41,213 nt of DNA from Collinsella vaginalis (GTDB lineage: Bacteria > Actinomycetota > Coriobacteriia > Coriobacteriales > Coriobacteriaceae): positions 800,346-841,558 of the forward strand of contig NZ_LT838843.1 of NCBI RefSeq assembly GCF_900176655.1. Direction: 5' to 3'. Both the position numbers and the translations under genes were made by a program. Positions 7,722 through 15,302 of the stretch are shown in pieces (positions within the stretch are counted from its first letter, which is position 1; each line of letters begins with the position of its first letter). The notes below the pieces were generated by a model. The model saw nothing but the letters and a program-made list of their open reading frames with translations, had not been told where the DNA came from and ran no database searches.

Positions 7722-8801
7722 TTACTCGTCGCCGAAGCTGATACCCAGGGCCTTCGCCTCGCGGATGAGGTCGCACTTGGGATCCACGTACTTGAGCTTC
7801 CCGGCGACCTCCTCAAGCGGGACCGTCCCCATCTTGCCGTCGCGCTGGGCGATCATGATGCCGAACTCGCCACGCAGGCAGGCGAGGGCCGCCTCGACGC
7901 CGCACTGCGTGGCGAAGACGCGGTCCTGCGCATCGGGCTCGCCGCCGCGCTGCGTGTGCCCCGGGATCGCCACGCGGGTCTCGCGGCCGCACCGCTCCTC
8001 GATCTCACGGGCGATGTCGTACACGATGCTCGGCGAGGTGCGCTCGGCGACCTTCTTCTTGTAGTCCTTCTTAGGCAGGGCGGCATCCTCCTGCGAGATG
8101 GCGCCCTCGGCGACGGCCACGATCGCGAAACGGCCGCCGAGCTCCATGCGCTGCTCGATCGAGTGGATGACGTTCTCCATCTTGTAGGGGATCTCGGGGA
8201 TCAGCACCACGTCGGCCCCGCCGGCCACACCCGCGTACAGCGGGATCCAGCCGACCCTGTGCCCCATGATCTCGATCACGAAGACGCGGCCGTGGCTGCT
8301 CGCCGTCGTGTGGATGTCGTCGATGCAGCGCGTGGCGACCTCGACGGCACTCGTGAAGCCGAAGGTGAGGTCGGTGCCCCAGGTGTCGTTGTCGATGGTC
8401 TTGGGCAGGACGATGACGTTCAGACCCTCCTCGCGCAGGCGGTTGGCCGTCTTGGTGGAGCCGTTGCCGCCGAGCATGAAGAGGCAGTCGAGCTTGAGGT
8501 TGCGGTACGTCGCGATCATGGCCGGCACCTTCTTGATGCCGTCGGGCGTGGGCTCGTCGAGCTGCTTGAACGGGGTGCGGCTCGTGCCCAGGATGGTGCC
8601 GCCGCGGGTGAGGATGCCGCTGAAGTCGGCGGGATCCATCTTCTGGTACTGGCTGTAGATGAGGCCGCGGTAACCGTTCTCGAATCCGTAGATCTCGAGC
8701 CTGTCGCCGACCTCCGTGGCCAGCGCTTTGACGATGGCGCGCATGGTCGCGTTGAGCGCCTGGCAATCGCCTCCACTCGTGAGTAGTCCAATTTTCAGCA
8801 T
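7722..8801 (-). CDS. pfkA: 6-phosphofructokinase, group III-like, with atypical phosphate-site residues
   Basis: A 359-residue phosphofructokinase of the ATP/PPi-PFK superfamily, phosphorylating fructose 6-phosphate in glycolysis. Motifs: LLTSGGDCQALNA (7-19), GGNGS (111-115), PKTIDND (133-139, catalytic Asp137), EIMGHRVGW (substrate-binding loop) and PGHTQRGGEP. The donor-deciding pair is Gly114 (E. coli Gly104, ATP-like) with Lys134 (E. coli Gly124, Lys in PPi enzymes). That combination is the group III signature. Residue 113 is Asn, where most PFKs have the Mg-binding Asp of GGDGS, and the first loop reads GGDCQA rather than GGDCPG. Donor use is therefore uncertain. The start ATG follows GAGGTG. 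The gene is monocistronic with a strong terminator. Confidence 0.9.
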   Translation of the reverse strand: MLKIGLLTSGGDCQALNATMRAIVKALATEVGDRLEIYGFENGYRGLIYSQYQKMDPADFSGILTRGGTILGTSRTPFKQLDEPTPDGIKKVPAMIATYRNLKLDCLFMLGGNGSTKTANRLREEGLNVIVLPKTIDNDTWGTDLTFGFTSAVEVATRCIDDIHTTASSHGRVFVIEIMGHRVGWIPLYAGVAGGADVVLIPEIPYKMENVIHSIEQRMELGGRFAIVAVAEGAISQEDAALPKKDYKKKVAERTSPSIVYDIAREIEERCGRETRVAIPGHTQRGGEPDAQDRVFATQCGVEAALACLRGEFGIMIAQRDGKMGTVPLEEVAGKLKYVDPKCDLIREAKALGISFGDE

Positions 8802-9274
8802 AAGGCACCTCGTATCCTCGGTAGTTAGATGTCTCTAGTTTACCGTGGCGCGCCGGTGCGCGCAGGGTGGGGGATTGTCATGTTCCCATCAGGTTTCGAC
8901 GGGGTCTCGACCCCGTCCGCCGTGGTAATTGCGAGCCGCACCTTGGTATCAGCGGCCGGTGCCTCGGCACTTGTCGCTTCGCGTCATCTGCCCACAGGGG
9001 CTAGAAAACCTACTCTCGACCCCACTCTCATGCAAAATGCCTTTGCGACCGCCTTGAGATGACGTTTCGTCCCGTCCAATGCACATGGCTGTTTTGCGTG
9101 CCCGGTCCGGCACCAGCATCCGGAACGCAACCGTTATGGGCTCTTTCCATATCGCACCCGGTGGGTCTCCTGCGCTCCCTCGCGGCCCCTGTCGTCGCCT
9201 TGCGAGCATTCCGAGGGGTTGATAGGCTTGATGTTGCAAGCGTACACCGAAGACGTATTGGAGGAGTGATAGGC
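8802..9274. other. Intergenic stretch between pfkA and the GNAT gene
   Basis: About 470 bp between divergent genes. One perfect small hairpin is present: GACGGGGT (8898-8905), loop CTCG, ACCCCGTC (8910-8917), without a T run. The open frame of the downstream gene extends to 9059, but that part has no acetyltransferase homology and an unlikely composition. No other element was recognised. Confidence 0.5.
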
Positions 9275-9910
9275 GTGAGCGGCGAGTCAAGCACCGCCGG
9301 GTTCCGGCCATTCGAAGAGGCAGATTTCGATCGGATCGTCCCGATCATGCAGGAGCTGTGGCATGCGGGATACGGAGACACCGCGTTTCAGCGGCTCGCG
9401 GCCACCGATGACCTCGCGCACATGCTGGGGCGCTGCACTTTTGCCCGGGTCGCGCTTGTCAATGGGGCTGTCTGCGGCATCGTCCTCGCCCGGGTCGGCG
9501 CGGTGGATGCGGCGTGGGCCGAACGGTGGCGCCTCGTGGGGAAGCGCGCCCATGAGGCCATGGAGGCGCTCGATCCTGCCCATCACGCCCAGGCCTCATC
9601 GTTCATCGAGGGCGAGGCGGCCGTCAACCGGGCCCTCCTCGCATCCTCTGATCTCAAAGACGGGGGAGAGCTCGTGCTCCTGGCCCTCGGCGCGGCTGCT
9701 CGCGGCCACGGCATCGGGCGAAAGCTCTTGGACATCGCCCGCACCTACCTCGCCGAGCATCAGGCGCTTCCGGGCTACCTGCTCACCGATACGAGCTGCG
9801 ACTGGCAGTTCTACGAGCACCTCGGCCTCACACGGGCGGTGACGCATGTGTCGACGCCGGCTGAGCGTGAGTACCTGGCCGAGGAGATGTACCTGTATCG
9901 GTTGGGGTGA
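9275..9910 (+). CDS. GNAT family N-acetyltransferase
   Basis: A 211-residue protein with a GNAT fold signature. FRPFEEADFDRIVPIMQELW opens the domain. The acetyl-CoA-binding motif A is LVLLALGAAARGHGIGRKLL (about 128-147), with RGHGIGR as the pyrophosphate loop. DTSCDWQFYEHLGL near the C-terminus is motif B. An insert of about 50 residues between the first strands and motif A is longer than in minimal GNATs. The substrate is unknown. The start is the GTG at 9275, eight bases after GGAGGAG; another GTG at 9266 overlaps the ribosome site. The phosphatase gene follows closely, so the two are probably co-transcribed. Confidence 0.82.
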   Translation: MSGESSTAGFRPFEEADFDRIVPIMQELWHAGYGDTAFQRLAATDDLAHMLGRCTFARVALVNGAVCGIVLARVGAVDAAWAERWRLVGKRAHEAMEALDPAHHAQASSFIEGEAAVNRALLASSDLKDGGELVLLALGAAARGHGIGRKLLDIARTYLAEHQALPGYLLTDTSCDWQFYEHLGLTRAVTHVSTPAEREYLAEEMYLYRLG

Positions 9911-9951
9911 GAGGCTGCTGGCCCTGCGTCGATTCAGCAGAGGAGCGCACG

Positions 9952-10455
9952 TTGTCGATAGATCGCACATCAACATCCGCTGACGAGGGCGGAAAGCATC
10001 GTATCCTCTTCGTCTGCCACGGGAACATCTGCCGGTCCACGATGGCGCAGTTCGTGATGGAGGACATCGTGCGCCGTGCGGGCAGGTCGCACGAATTCAC
10101 GATCGACTCAGCTGCGACCTCGACCGAGGAGATCGGGAATCCGCCGCATCCGGGCACGGTATCCAAGCTGCGCCAGGTGGGTGTCCCGGTGGGGAAGCAT
10201 CGGGCCCGCCAGATCACACGCGGTGAGTACGACGATTGGGATCTCATCGTCTATATGGACGCCGAGAACGAGCGCGGACTGCGCCGGATTCTCGGCGGCG
10301 ACCCGGCGGGGAAGTGCGTGCGTCTGCTCTCGATCGCGGGCCGCGCGGGCGATGTTGCCGATCCCTGGTACACCGGGGATTTCGACGCGACCTACCGCGA
10401 TGTGCTCGCGGGTTGCGAAGCCCTGTTCGAGCGATTGAGCGAGCGAACCGCATAA
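9952..10455 (+). CDS. Low-molecular-weight protein tyrosine phosphatase
   Basis: A 167-residue LMW-PTP. The P-loop CHGNICRS (Cys22 nucleophile, Arg28) follows the first strand RILFVCH, and the general-acid motif DPWY lies near the C-terminus. Family length is about 150-160, so the 15-residue N-terminal extension is short. The start is set at the TTG six bases after AGGAG. A GTG at 9907 overlaps the upstream stop as GTGA and would give 15 more residues, but it has a poor ribosome site. In bacteria such enzymes often act on tyrosine kinases of polysaccharide export or on arsenate; neither context is present here, so the target is unknown. Confidence 0.88.
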   Translation: MSIDRTSTSADEGGKHRILFVCHGNICRSTMAQFVMEDIVRRAGRSHEFTIDSAATSTEEIGNPPHPGTVSKLRQVGVPVGKHRARQITRGEYDDWDLIVYMDAENERGLRRILGGDPAGKCVRLLSIAGRAGDVADPWYTGDFDATYRDVLAGCEALFERLSERTA

Positions 10456-10469
10456 TCGATCGCCAACAA

Positions 10470-10506
10470 GAAACCGGGCGCGAGCCGTTTGCTCACACCC
10501 GGTTTC
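10470..10506. terminator. Bidirectional terminator-like hairpin
   Basis: GAAACCGGG (10470-10478) pairs perfectly with CCCGGTTTC (10498-10506), with a nested GAGC/GCTC pair. It lies between the convergent phosphatase and RHH genes. The T tract is weak on both strands, so the terminator role is likely but not certain. Confidence 0.6.
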
Positions 10507-10527
10507 ACTTGATCACAGCGCTCTTGT

Positions 10528-10722
10528 TCAGCGCTCCTCGGTGTCGTTTTCCGACCCGGTTTCCTTGGCGTCCCGTCCCGGCAGCCGCCCTGCGCGTCGG
10601 AGCGCGTCGCGCAGGATCCACTCGACCTGGCCGTTCGCGCTGCGCATCTCGTCATCGGCCCAACGCTGCACGGCCTCCCAGATAGCCGGGTCTATGCGGA
10701 GAGGGTACTGTTTGCGTGCCAT
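10528..10722 (-). CDS. Small ribbon-helix-helix (Arc-like) protein
   Basis: A 64-residue basic and acidic protein. Residues 3-45 read as a ribbon-helix-helix fold: the KQYPLRID strand, then two helices (PAIWEAVQRWADDEM and NGQVEWILRDALRRAG). The tail is a charged, Glu-rich stretch. RHH proteins bind DNA as dimers through the N-terminal strand. The start ATG follows AAGGGG. It sits 90 bp downstream of the SPFH gene on the same strand, beyond a perfect 19-bp inverted repeat. No toxin-like gene adjoins it, so an antitoxin role is not supported. It may regulate the SPFH operon; that is inference. Confidence 0.8.
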   Translation of the reverse strand: MARKQYPLRIDPAIWEAVQRWADDEMRSANGQVEWILRDALRRAGRLPGRDAKETGSENDTEER

Positions 10723-10745
10723 CTCACCGCCCCTTCAATCCATAC

Positions 10746-10801
10746 CATGCGATTCGCACGGGCGCCCGGGAGCCCCCGAGGCCGCCCGTGCGAATCGCAT
10801 G
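10746..10801. repeat. Perfect 19-bp inverted repeat between SPFH and RHH genes
   Basis: CATGCGATTCGCACGGGCG at 10746-10764 has its exact reverse complement at 10783-10801, with an 18-bp GC-rich loop. There is no T tract on either strand. It lies in the short gap between two co-oriented genes, so it could cap or process the SPFH mRNA, attenuate RHH expression, or be an operator. Confidence 0.7.
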
Positions 10802-10811
10802 TTCAAGCCAA

Positions 10812-11825
10812 TCAATACAGCGAACCGGCGTTGACCACGGGCTGAGCCTCGCCCTCGCCGCAGAGGACGACCATGAGGTTGGACGCCATCGCGGCCTTCC
10901 GCTCATCGTCGAGCTCGATCACGCTGCCCTCGGCGAGCTCGCGCACGGCCATGTCGACCATGCCCACCGCGCCTTCAACGATCTTCTTGCGGGCGGCGAT
11001 GACGGCCTCGGCCTGCTGGCGGCGGAGCATCGCCGGCGCGATCTCGGGCGCGTAGGCGAGGTGGGTGAGGCGCGCGTCGATCACGTTGACGCCGGCGGCC
11101 TCGAGTCGGCGATCGAGCTCCTCCTTGAGGCTCTCCGAGACCTCCTCGATGTTGGAGCGCAGCGTGATGCTCGTGTTCGAGGAGTCGTCGTCCTCCATGT
11201 GGTCGTAGGCATAGACACTCGCCACATGGCGCAGGGCCGTCTCGGTCTGCATGGCCACGTAGCTCGGGTAGTTGTCCACATCGAAGAGGGCCTTGGCGGT
11301 GTCGGACACGTGCCAGACCACCACCGTCGCGATCTCGATGGGGTTGCCCATCTTGTCGTTCACCTTCAGGCGATCGCCGTTGAGCGTGCGGGCGCGCAGC
11401 GAGATCTTGGTGGAGAGGCCGGCTGCGGCCAGGTTGAGCACGCGCCCCGGTGTGCCCGCGGTCCCGGCGTCCTCAGTTGCCGCCTCAGCATCGGGGTTCT
11501 TGAGGGAGTTCGCGAAGAACGGGTTCGCCCAGAAGAGACCGGAGTCCCGCACCGTGCCCACGTAGGTGCCAAACAGGACGCAGACCTTCGCCTGGCCGGG
11601 CTGGACGGTGAAGAAGCCGTTGCAGAATATGAAGAAGCAGATGGTGCAGACGATGGCGGCGATGAGCCCCATCGGGTATTGCAACGGCATCTCGTCGACG
11701 TCGGAGAAACGGGCGAGCCCCGCGATGGACCAGATATAGAGGGCGACGTCCGCCGCCAGGATCAGCACGGCGACGGGGATGAACGCCCAGCCGCTCCGGA
11801 CCTTGATGGGCTTCTCAACGCTCAT
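10812..11825 (-). CDS. SPFH/band-7 domain membrane protein
   Basis: A 337-residue protein. Two hydrophobic segments (about residues 12-35 and 52-75) are followed by an SPFH domain from [17 protein letters not shown] (about 70) to about 260, and by an Ala/Glu-rich helical region ([22 protein letters not shown]). The pattern [27 protein letters not shown] is characteristic of stomatin/prohibitin-like proteins, which form membrane-bound oligomers and organise lipid domains. The ATG at 11825 follows GAAAGGAACCACC; the longer frame upstream lacks this. The promoter carries a perfect 12-bp palindrome. In gut Actinobacteria this protein is often described as a slipin; the cellular role here is unknown. 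Confidence 0.87.
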   Translation of the reverse strand: MSVEKPIKVRSGWAFIPVAVLILAADVALYIWSIAGLARFSDVDEMPLQYPMGLIAAIVCTICFFIFCNGFFTVQPGQAKVCVLFGTYVGTVRDSGLFWANPFFANSLKNPDAEAATEDAGTAGTPGRVLNLAAAGLSTKISLRARTLNGDRLKVNDKMGNPIEIATVVVWHVSDTAKALFDVDNYPSYVAMQTETALRHVASVYAYDHMEDDDSSNTSITLRSNIEEVSESLKEELDRRLEAAGVNVIDARLTHLAYAPEIAPAMLRRQQAEAVIAARKKIVEGAVGMVDMAVRELAEGSVIELDDERKAAMASNLMVVLCGEGEAQPVVNAGSLY

Positions 11826-11906
11826 GGTGGTTCCTTTCACTGTGCCGCGGCCTGTGCCGTGGCTCCTTCCCACGGGCTTGGCTTCCGCCTCCCCCTGTTG
11901 GATCTC

Positions 11907-11935
11907 ATTGTGATATCACATTGAAACCAAGTCAA
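11907..11935 (-). promoter_or_regulatory. SPFH promoter with embedded palindromic operator
   Basis: On the minus strand: TTGACT as -35 (11930-11935), a 17-bp spacer, and CACAAT as -10 (11907-11912). The perfect palindrome TGTGATATCACA covers 11909-11920, overlapping the -10 and part of the spacer. A protein bound there would block RNA polymerase. Confidence 0.6.
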
Positions 11936-12033
11936 GGAGAAACTGAGACTGGGGCGGGTCACGGGCGGTCGAGGGCATGAACGCGATCGCTGCGGATACA
12001 ATGGGAAAAGCGTTTCTCGAGCAAGGAGGCCCC

Positions 12034-12504
12034 ATGTCAAGCAAGCGCACGGACGTCATCACATGGGATGAGTTCTTCATGCGCGTGGCCATCGCCGCGC
12101 AGCTGCGGAGCAAGGACCCGAACACGCAGGTGGGAGCCTGTATCGCGAGCACAAACAACCGTATTCTGTCGGTAGGCTACAACGGCACGCCCTCGGCTCT
12201 CGACGACGACGACTTCCCTTGGGGAACGAGCGACGACCCGCTCGAGGACAAGCACAACTACGTGGTGCACGCCGAGGCGAACGCCGTGCTCAACTACCGT
12301 GGCTCCCTGCGCGACCTCGAGGGGGCGACTGTGTACGTGACGCTCTTCCCCTGCCATGACTGCGCGAAGATCCTCGCGCAGGTGGGCATCGGCCACGTTG
12401 TGTACCTCGATAACAAGTACGCCGACACCGATGACGGCCGCATCTCCCGTCGCATCCTCGACTCCTGCGGCATCAGCTATCGTCAGGTGTCGGTGAGCGC
12501 ATGA
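12034..12504 (+). CDS. dCMP deaminase / ComEB family cytidine deaminase
   Basis: A 156-residue zinc-dependent deaminase. The zinc-site motifs are HAEANAVLN (His79, Glu81) and PCHDCAKIL (Cys107, Cys110). NTQVGACI near residue 30 and GYNGTP near 48 are typical of deoxycytidylate deaminases, which convert dCMP to dUMP for thymidylate synthesis. Length is normal for the family. The start ATG follows AAGGAGG. A TACAAT box at 11997-12002 could be the -10, but no clear -35 precedes it. The next gene overlaps its stop by ATGA, so the two are translated together. ComEB has the same fold; no competence genes are nearby. Confidence 0.93.
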   Translation: MSSKRTDVITWDEFFMRVAIAAQLRSKDPNTQVGACIASTNNRILSVGYNGTPSALDDDDFPWGTSDDPLEDKHNYVVHAEANAVLNYRGSLRDLEGATVYVTLFPCHDCAKILAQVGIGHVVYLDNKYADTDDGRISRRILDSCGISYRQVSVSA

Positions 12505-12710
12505 GCGGGCGGCCGGCAAACGTGCTCCTCGCGGTGGCCATCGTGGTGGCGGCGCTGTTAGTCCTGTCGGCGATGTTCTCGGTGCTCGGCTTCGTGCTCG
12601 GGATCGTGATCCGCGGGCTGCCGCTGCTGTTGGTTGTGGGTGCGGTCATCTTCTTCATGCAGGGCGGCAAGGTGCACATCGACTGGCCGGACAGCTGGCG
12701 CCGGCGCTAG
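12501..12710 (+). CDS. Small membrane protein
   Basis: A 69-residue protein with two hydrophobic helices (about residues 8-30 and 32-53) and a short basic C-terminus ending WRRR. The start overlaps the deaminase stop (ATGA), which supports translation by coupling. No family is recognised. The positive end should lie in the cytoplasm. Confidence 0.7.
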   Translation: MSGRPANVLLAVAIVVAALLVLSAMFSVLGFVLGIVIRGLPLLLVVGAVIFFMQGGKVHIDWPDSWRRR

Positions 12711-12763
12711 TCCTGTATGCTCGGCGCACGGAGCCCGGTGCTATCCGCCCAGTGCCCGATGCT

Positions 12764-12891
12764 GACAGTGCAAGATTGCGCCTTTATTCCGTTTGAAAGA
12801 CGCAATCGTGCACTGTCGCGTGCCGTTTGAATGTCGACAGTGCATATCTGCGCCTTTATCAGCCTTTAAAGACAGAATCGCGCACGCTCGC
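12764..12891. repeat. Tandem hairpin repeat, second intergenic family
   Basis: Unit 1 (12764-12817): GACAGTGCAAGATTGCG and CGCAATCGTGCACTGTC are inverted with one mismatch around a 20-nt loop. Unit 2 starts at 12836 with GACAGTGCATATCTGCG and again GCCTTTAT in the loop; its right half (12866-12891) is degenerate. The units are offset by 72 bp. CCGTTTGAAWG occurs at 12789 and 12823. It fills the gap between the membrane protein and the convergent YaiI-family gene. It does not share sequence with the 199-bp elements. Confidence 0.65.
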
Positions 12892-12946
12892 ACACCAGCC
12901 CACCTGCACGGTGGGCATGCGGCTGCGATCGCGCGTACCGTCACCG

Positions 12947-13459
12947 TTACAGCGGTTCGATCGGCGCGCGCAGCAGCTTCGTCAGCTCGGCGGTGAAGCG
13001 CCGTCGGTCCTCGCCCGTGAAAGCCGCCGGCCCGCGTGTTCGACCGCCCGCGCGGCGCACCTTCTTCTCCTCGTGGCGCACGAAGAGCTCCATGTCGATC
13101 GTCTCGCGGCGGAACACATGTCCGCGCACGCTGATCGCGGCGGCGCCGCGCCCGAGGACCATGCTCGCGAGCCCGATGTCCTGAGTCACGACCACATCGT
13201 GCGGGCCCAACCGCTCGATGATCGCGAAGTCGGCTGAGTCGGCGCCGACGCTCACATCGAGTACGTCGACCCAGAAACCGCGGCGGGCGTCCTCGGGGCG
13301 TCGCGGGTCGTCGCGACGGATGTGGCGCGTGAGGTTCTGCGTCGTGTTACCGGCGATCACAGCAGGGATCCCCGCGTGCCGGGCGGCATCGAGGGCCTCG
13401 CGGGTGACGGGGCAGGCGTCGGCATCGATGAACAGGGTGCGCGGCGCGGTCCCGCTCAT
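12947..13459 (-). CDS. YaiI/YqxD family (UPF0178) protein
   Basis: A 170-residue protein matching the conserved UPF0178 family. LFIDADACPVTREAL at the N-terminus contains the invariant DADACPV motif, followed by ADFAIIERLGPHDVVVTQDIGLASMVLGRGA and the RRFTAELTKLL C-terminal helix. The acidic DAD, together with TQDIGLA, resembles a PIN/NYN-like metal site, so a nuclease role is possible but unproven. It overlaps the upstream lipid kinase stop by ATGA, forming a two-gene unit. Length is normal. Confidence 0.88.
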   Translation of the reverse strand: MSGTAPRTLFIDADACPVTREALDAARHAGIPAVIAGNTTQNLTRHIRRDDPRRPEDARRGFWVDVLDVSVGADSADFAIIERLGPHDVVVTQDIGLASMVLGRGAAAISVRGHVFRRETIDMELFVRHEEKKVRRAGGRTRGPAAFTGEDRRRFTAELTKLLRAPIEPL

Positions 13460-14415
13460 GCGCGGCCGTGTCCGGACTCGGTGGGGACGATCACGCGCAG
13501 GGCCCGCAGCACGACCTCGACGTCGTAGCGGGGCCCGCCGGCGAGCTCCTCGCCATCCACCTGCGCGGGTGGCAGATCGTCAAAATCAAGTCGGATGCGC
13601 CGCACCTGCTTGACCTCAATCAGCTTCGAGTTCACATGGCGCCCGGTGCGCGCCATGCCAAAGAGGACGGCGAGATGGGGGAGGAGCGGACGCTTCACGT
13701 TGAAGCAGGTGTCGAGCAGGCCATCTCCGGGATTCGCGTCCGGGCAGATCCTGAAGCCGCCGCCGTAGGTGGGGCCCACCTGGATCGCGAAGATCAGGGT
13801 CTTGAGCCTCTGAGGCTCGCCTCCGTCAAAGGAGACCGACGCGGGCCAGCCGCGCCGCGCCCGCGGGATGAGCTTCATCGCCGAGGTGACGTAGAGGGTT
13901 TCGCCCTCCTGCGAGGTGTCGGCGGCTCGGCGGTCCGTGGTGTCGAGGGCGATGGCGGCGTCGAGACCGAAGGAGAGGGTCTCCATGAAGTGGACGCCGT
14001 TCACGCGGCCCACCTCGAGTTCGTGGGCATGCCCGCGCACGAGCTGCGCCAGGGCGGTCTCGGCGTCATTGAGCGCCATGCCGAGTGTGCGCCCGTAGTC
14101 GTTGCCCGAGCCCACGGGGACGACAGCGAGCTGGGGCCGCTCACGGGCGGGGAGGGCCATGAGGCCGTTGACCACCTCGTGGACGATGCCGTCGCCGCCG
14201 AGGGCAACCACGGTGTCGAAGCCGTGGGAGGTCGCGTTGCGCGCGAGGTGCTCGGCCTCGCCGGACGCCCGGGTGAGCGTGAGCTTGTAGCCGTCGGTCG
14301 CTGCGGTGTAACTGCCGAGGAAGCGCTCGGAGAACGCGGCGGCGTCCGCCCCCTTGCCGCTGCGCGCGGCGGGGTTGGCGATGATGAGGGTGCGTCCGAG
14401 GGTGGAGCGAGCCAT
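13456..14415 (-). CDS. Diacylglycerol kinase family (YegS/DgkB-like) lipid kinase
   Basis: A 319-residue protein. The catalytic domain (about residues 7-135) shows IIANPAARSGKG, the nucleotide motif GGDGIVHEVVNGLM (73-86) and PVGSGNDYGRTLGM. The C-terminal beta-rich domain contains GPTYGGGFRICPDANPGDGLLD and the closing QVDGEEL motif. These enzymes phosphorylate diacylglycerol or related lipids at the membrane, recycling lipid from wall and lipoteichoic acid synthesis. The ATG at 14415 follows AAAGG. The UPF0178 gene overlaps its stop. The true lipid substrate is not decided by the sequence. Confidence 0.9.
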   Translation of the reverse strand: MARSTLGRTLIIANPAARSGKGADAAAFSERFLGSYTAATDGYKLTLTRASGEAEHLARNATSHGFDTVVALGGDGIVHEVVNGLMALPARERPQLAVVPVGSGNDYGRTLGMALNDAETALAQLVRGHAHELEVGRVNGVHFMETLSFGLDAAIALDTTDRRAADTSQEGETLYVTSAMKLIPRARRGWPASVSFDGGEPQRLKTLIFAIQVGPTYGGGFRICPDANPGDGLLDTCFNVKRPLLPHLAVLFGMARTGRHVNSKLIEVKQVRRIRLDFDDLPPAQVDGEELAGGPRYDVEVVLRALRVIVPTESGHGRA

Positions 14416-14750
14416 TGATGGGCCTTTCTGCGATTTGCGCGAACGGTGCCCATTCTACGGCATGGCCCGGTGCGTGTCGCCTGCGCGCCATGGGGACACG
14501 TCGCGATCGCCGACAAGCCGGGAGCGTCGATCTCGTGTCGCCTACGCGCCATGAGGGCGCGCACGCATAATTCATTACATTTCTTTTGTTTTGTTAGTTT
14601 ATGGAAATGGACTGATGCGGGAGGCTCTTGCGGAGCATGGTGTGGCGGGGCGCCGTTCGCGTGCTACCCTGATCTGCAGTGAACACGGCTTGGCTTTGGT
14701 GTCGGGCTTGGGATGAGCGTCATCCTGCATACGGCTGAGGAGGCCAGACG
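14416..14750. other. Intergenic stretch with a 61-bp-offset direct repeat
   Basis: GTGTCGCCTGCGCGCCATG at 14474 recurs as GTGTCGCCTACGCGCCATG at 14535, an offset of 61 bp. A short A/T-rich patch (about 14568-14610) stands out against the GC-rich surroundings and may hold the promoter of the HD gene, but no clear -35/-10 pair was found. No gene is supported here. Confidence 0.45.
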
Positions 14751-15302
14751 ATGGCAGAGCGAAGGCAGATGAGGGGAGCGGACAGGGACCGCGTCTTCGG
14801 GACCCCCGGCGCCCGTCGTGCGGCCGAGGTTCGTGTCGCCGCGGCCGAGCTTGAGCGAACGGGTCGCTTCGGCCTCACGCGTCATTTCATACAGCATGGC
14901 ACCGTGAGCGTCCACGCGCATGTGATGTCCGTTGCCCTGGCCTCCGCGCACGCGGCCGACGTGCTCGAGCGTCTGCGCATCAAGGTGGACCGCGCGTCGC
15001 TCATCCGCGGTGCCCTGCTCCACGATTACTTCCTTTACGATTGGCACGATCCCGATCCATCGCATCGCCTGCACGGCTTCACGCATCCGTTCCGAGCCCT
15101 CGCCAACGCCGAACAGGATTTCGACCTCACAGACCGCGAGCGCAACATTATCAAACGACACATGTTTCCGCTCGTCCCCATCCCTCCCACCTGCCGCGAG
15201 GCGTGGATCGTCTGCCTCGCCGACAAAGCCTGCGCCCTGCGCGAGACTGTGTCCGCCCGCCTGCCGCGGCGTCGCGGCACCGTCGGGAGCGCTCGCGCAT
15301 GA
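14751..15302 (+). CDS. HD-domain phosphohydrolase
   Basis: A 183-residue protein with an HD-type fold. RHFIQHGTVSVHAHVMSVALAS (about 44-65) provides the first His. LIRGALLHDYFLYDWH holds the HD pair at 91-92. ERNIIKRHMFPLVPIPPTCREAWIVCLADKACALRE supplies the distal His and Asp. The order H...HD...H...D is that of metal-dependent phosphohydrolases. The substrate is unknown. The start ATG follows GAGGAGG by eight bases. The stop overlaps the next gene (ATGA), so the two are one operon. Confidence 0.85.
   Translation: MAERRQMRGADRDRVFGTPGARRAAEVRVAAAELERTGRFGLTRHFIQHGTVSVHAHVMSVALASAHAADVLERLRIKVDRASLIRGALLHDYFLYDWHDPDPSHRLHGFTHPFRALANAEQDFDLTDRERNIIKRHMFPLVPIPPTCREAWIVCLADKACALRETVSARLPRRRGTVGSARA

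Noticed and set aside
6136..7776. 546-codon minus-strand open frame over the aminopeptidase gene.
   Set aside because: Shadow frame with biased composition; the plus-strand gene has clear M18 motifs.
7671..8786. 371-codon plus-strand frame opposite pfkA.
   Set aside because: Antisense shadow; pfkA motifs are complete on the minus strand.
8898..8917. Perfect 8-bp hairpin upstream of pfkA as riboswitch or attenuator.
   Set aside because: Too short, no T run, no alternative pairing found, and about 100 bp from the pfkA start.
10528..10722. RHH protein as antitoxin of a type II toxin-antitoxin pair.
   Set aside because: No toxin-sized gene adjoins it; neighbours are SPFH and a phosphatase on the opposite strand.
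12764..12891. Possible CRISPR array.
   Set aside because: Only two units, each palindromic over its full length, with no equal spacers and no cas genes.
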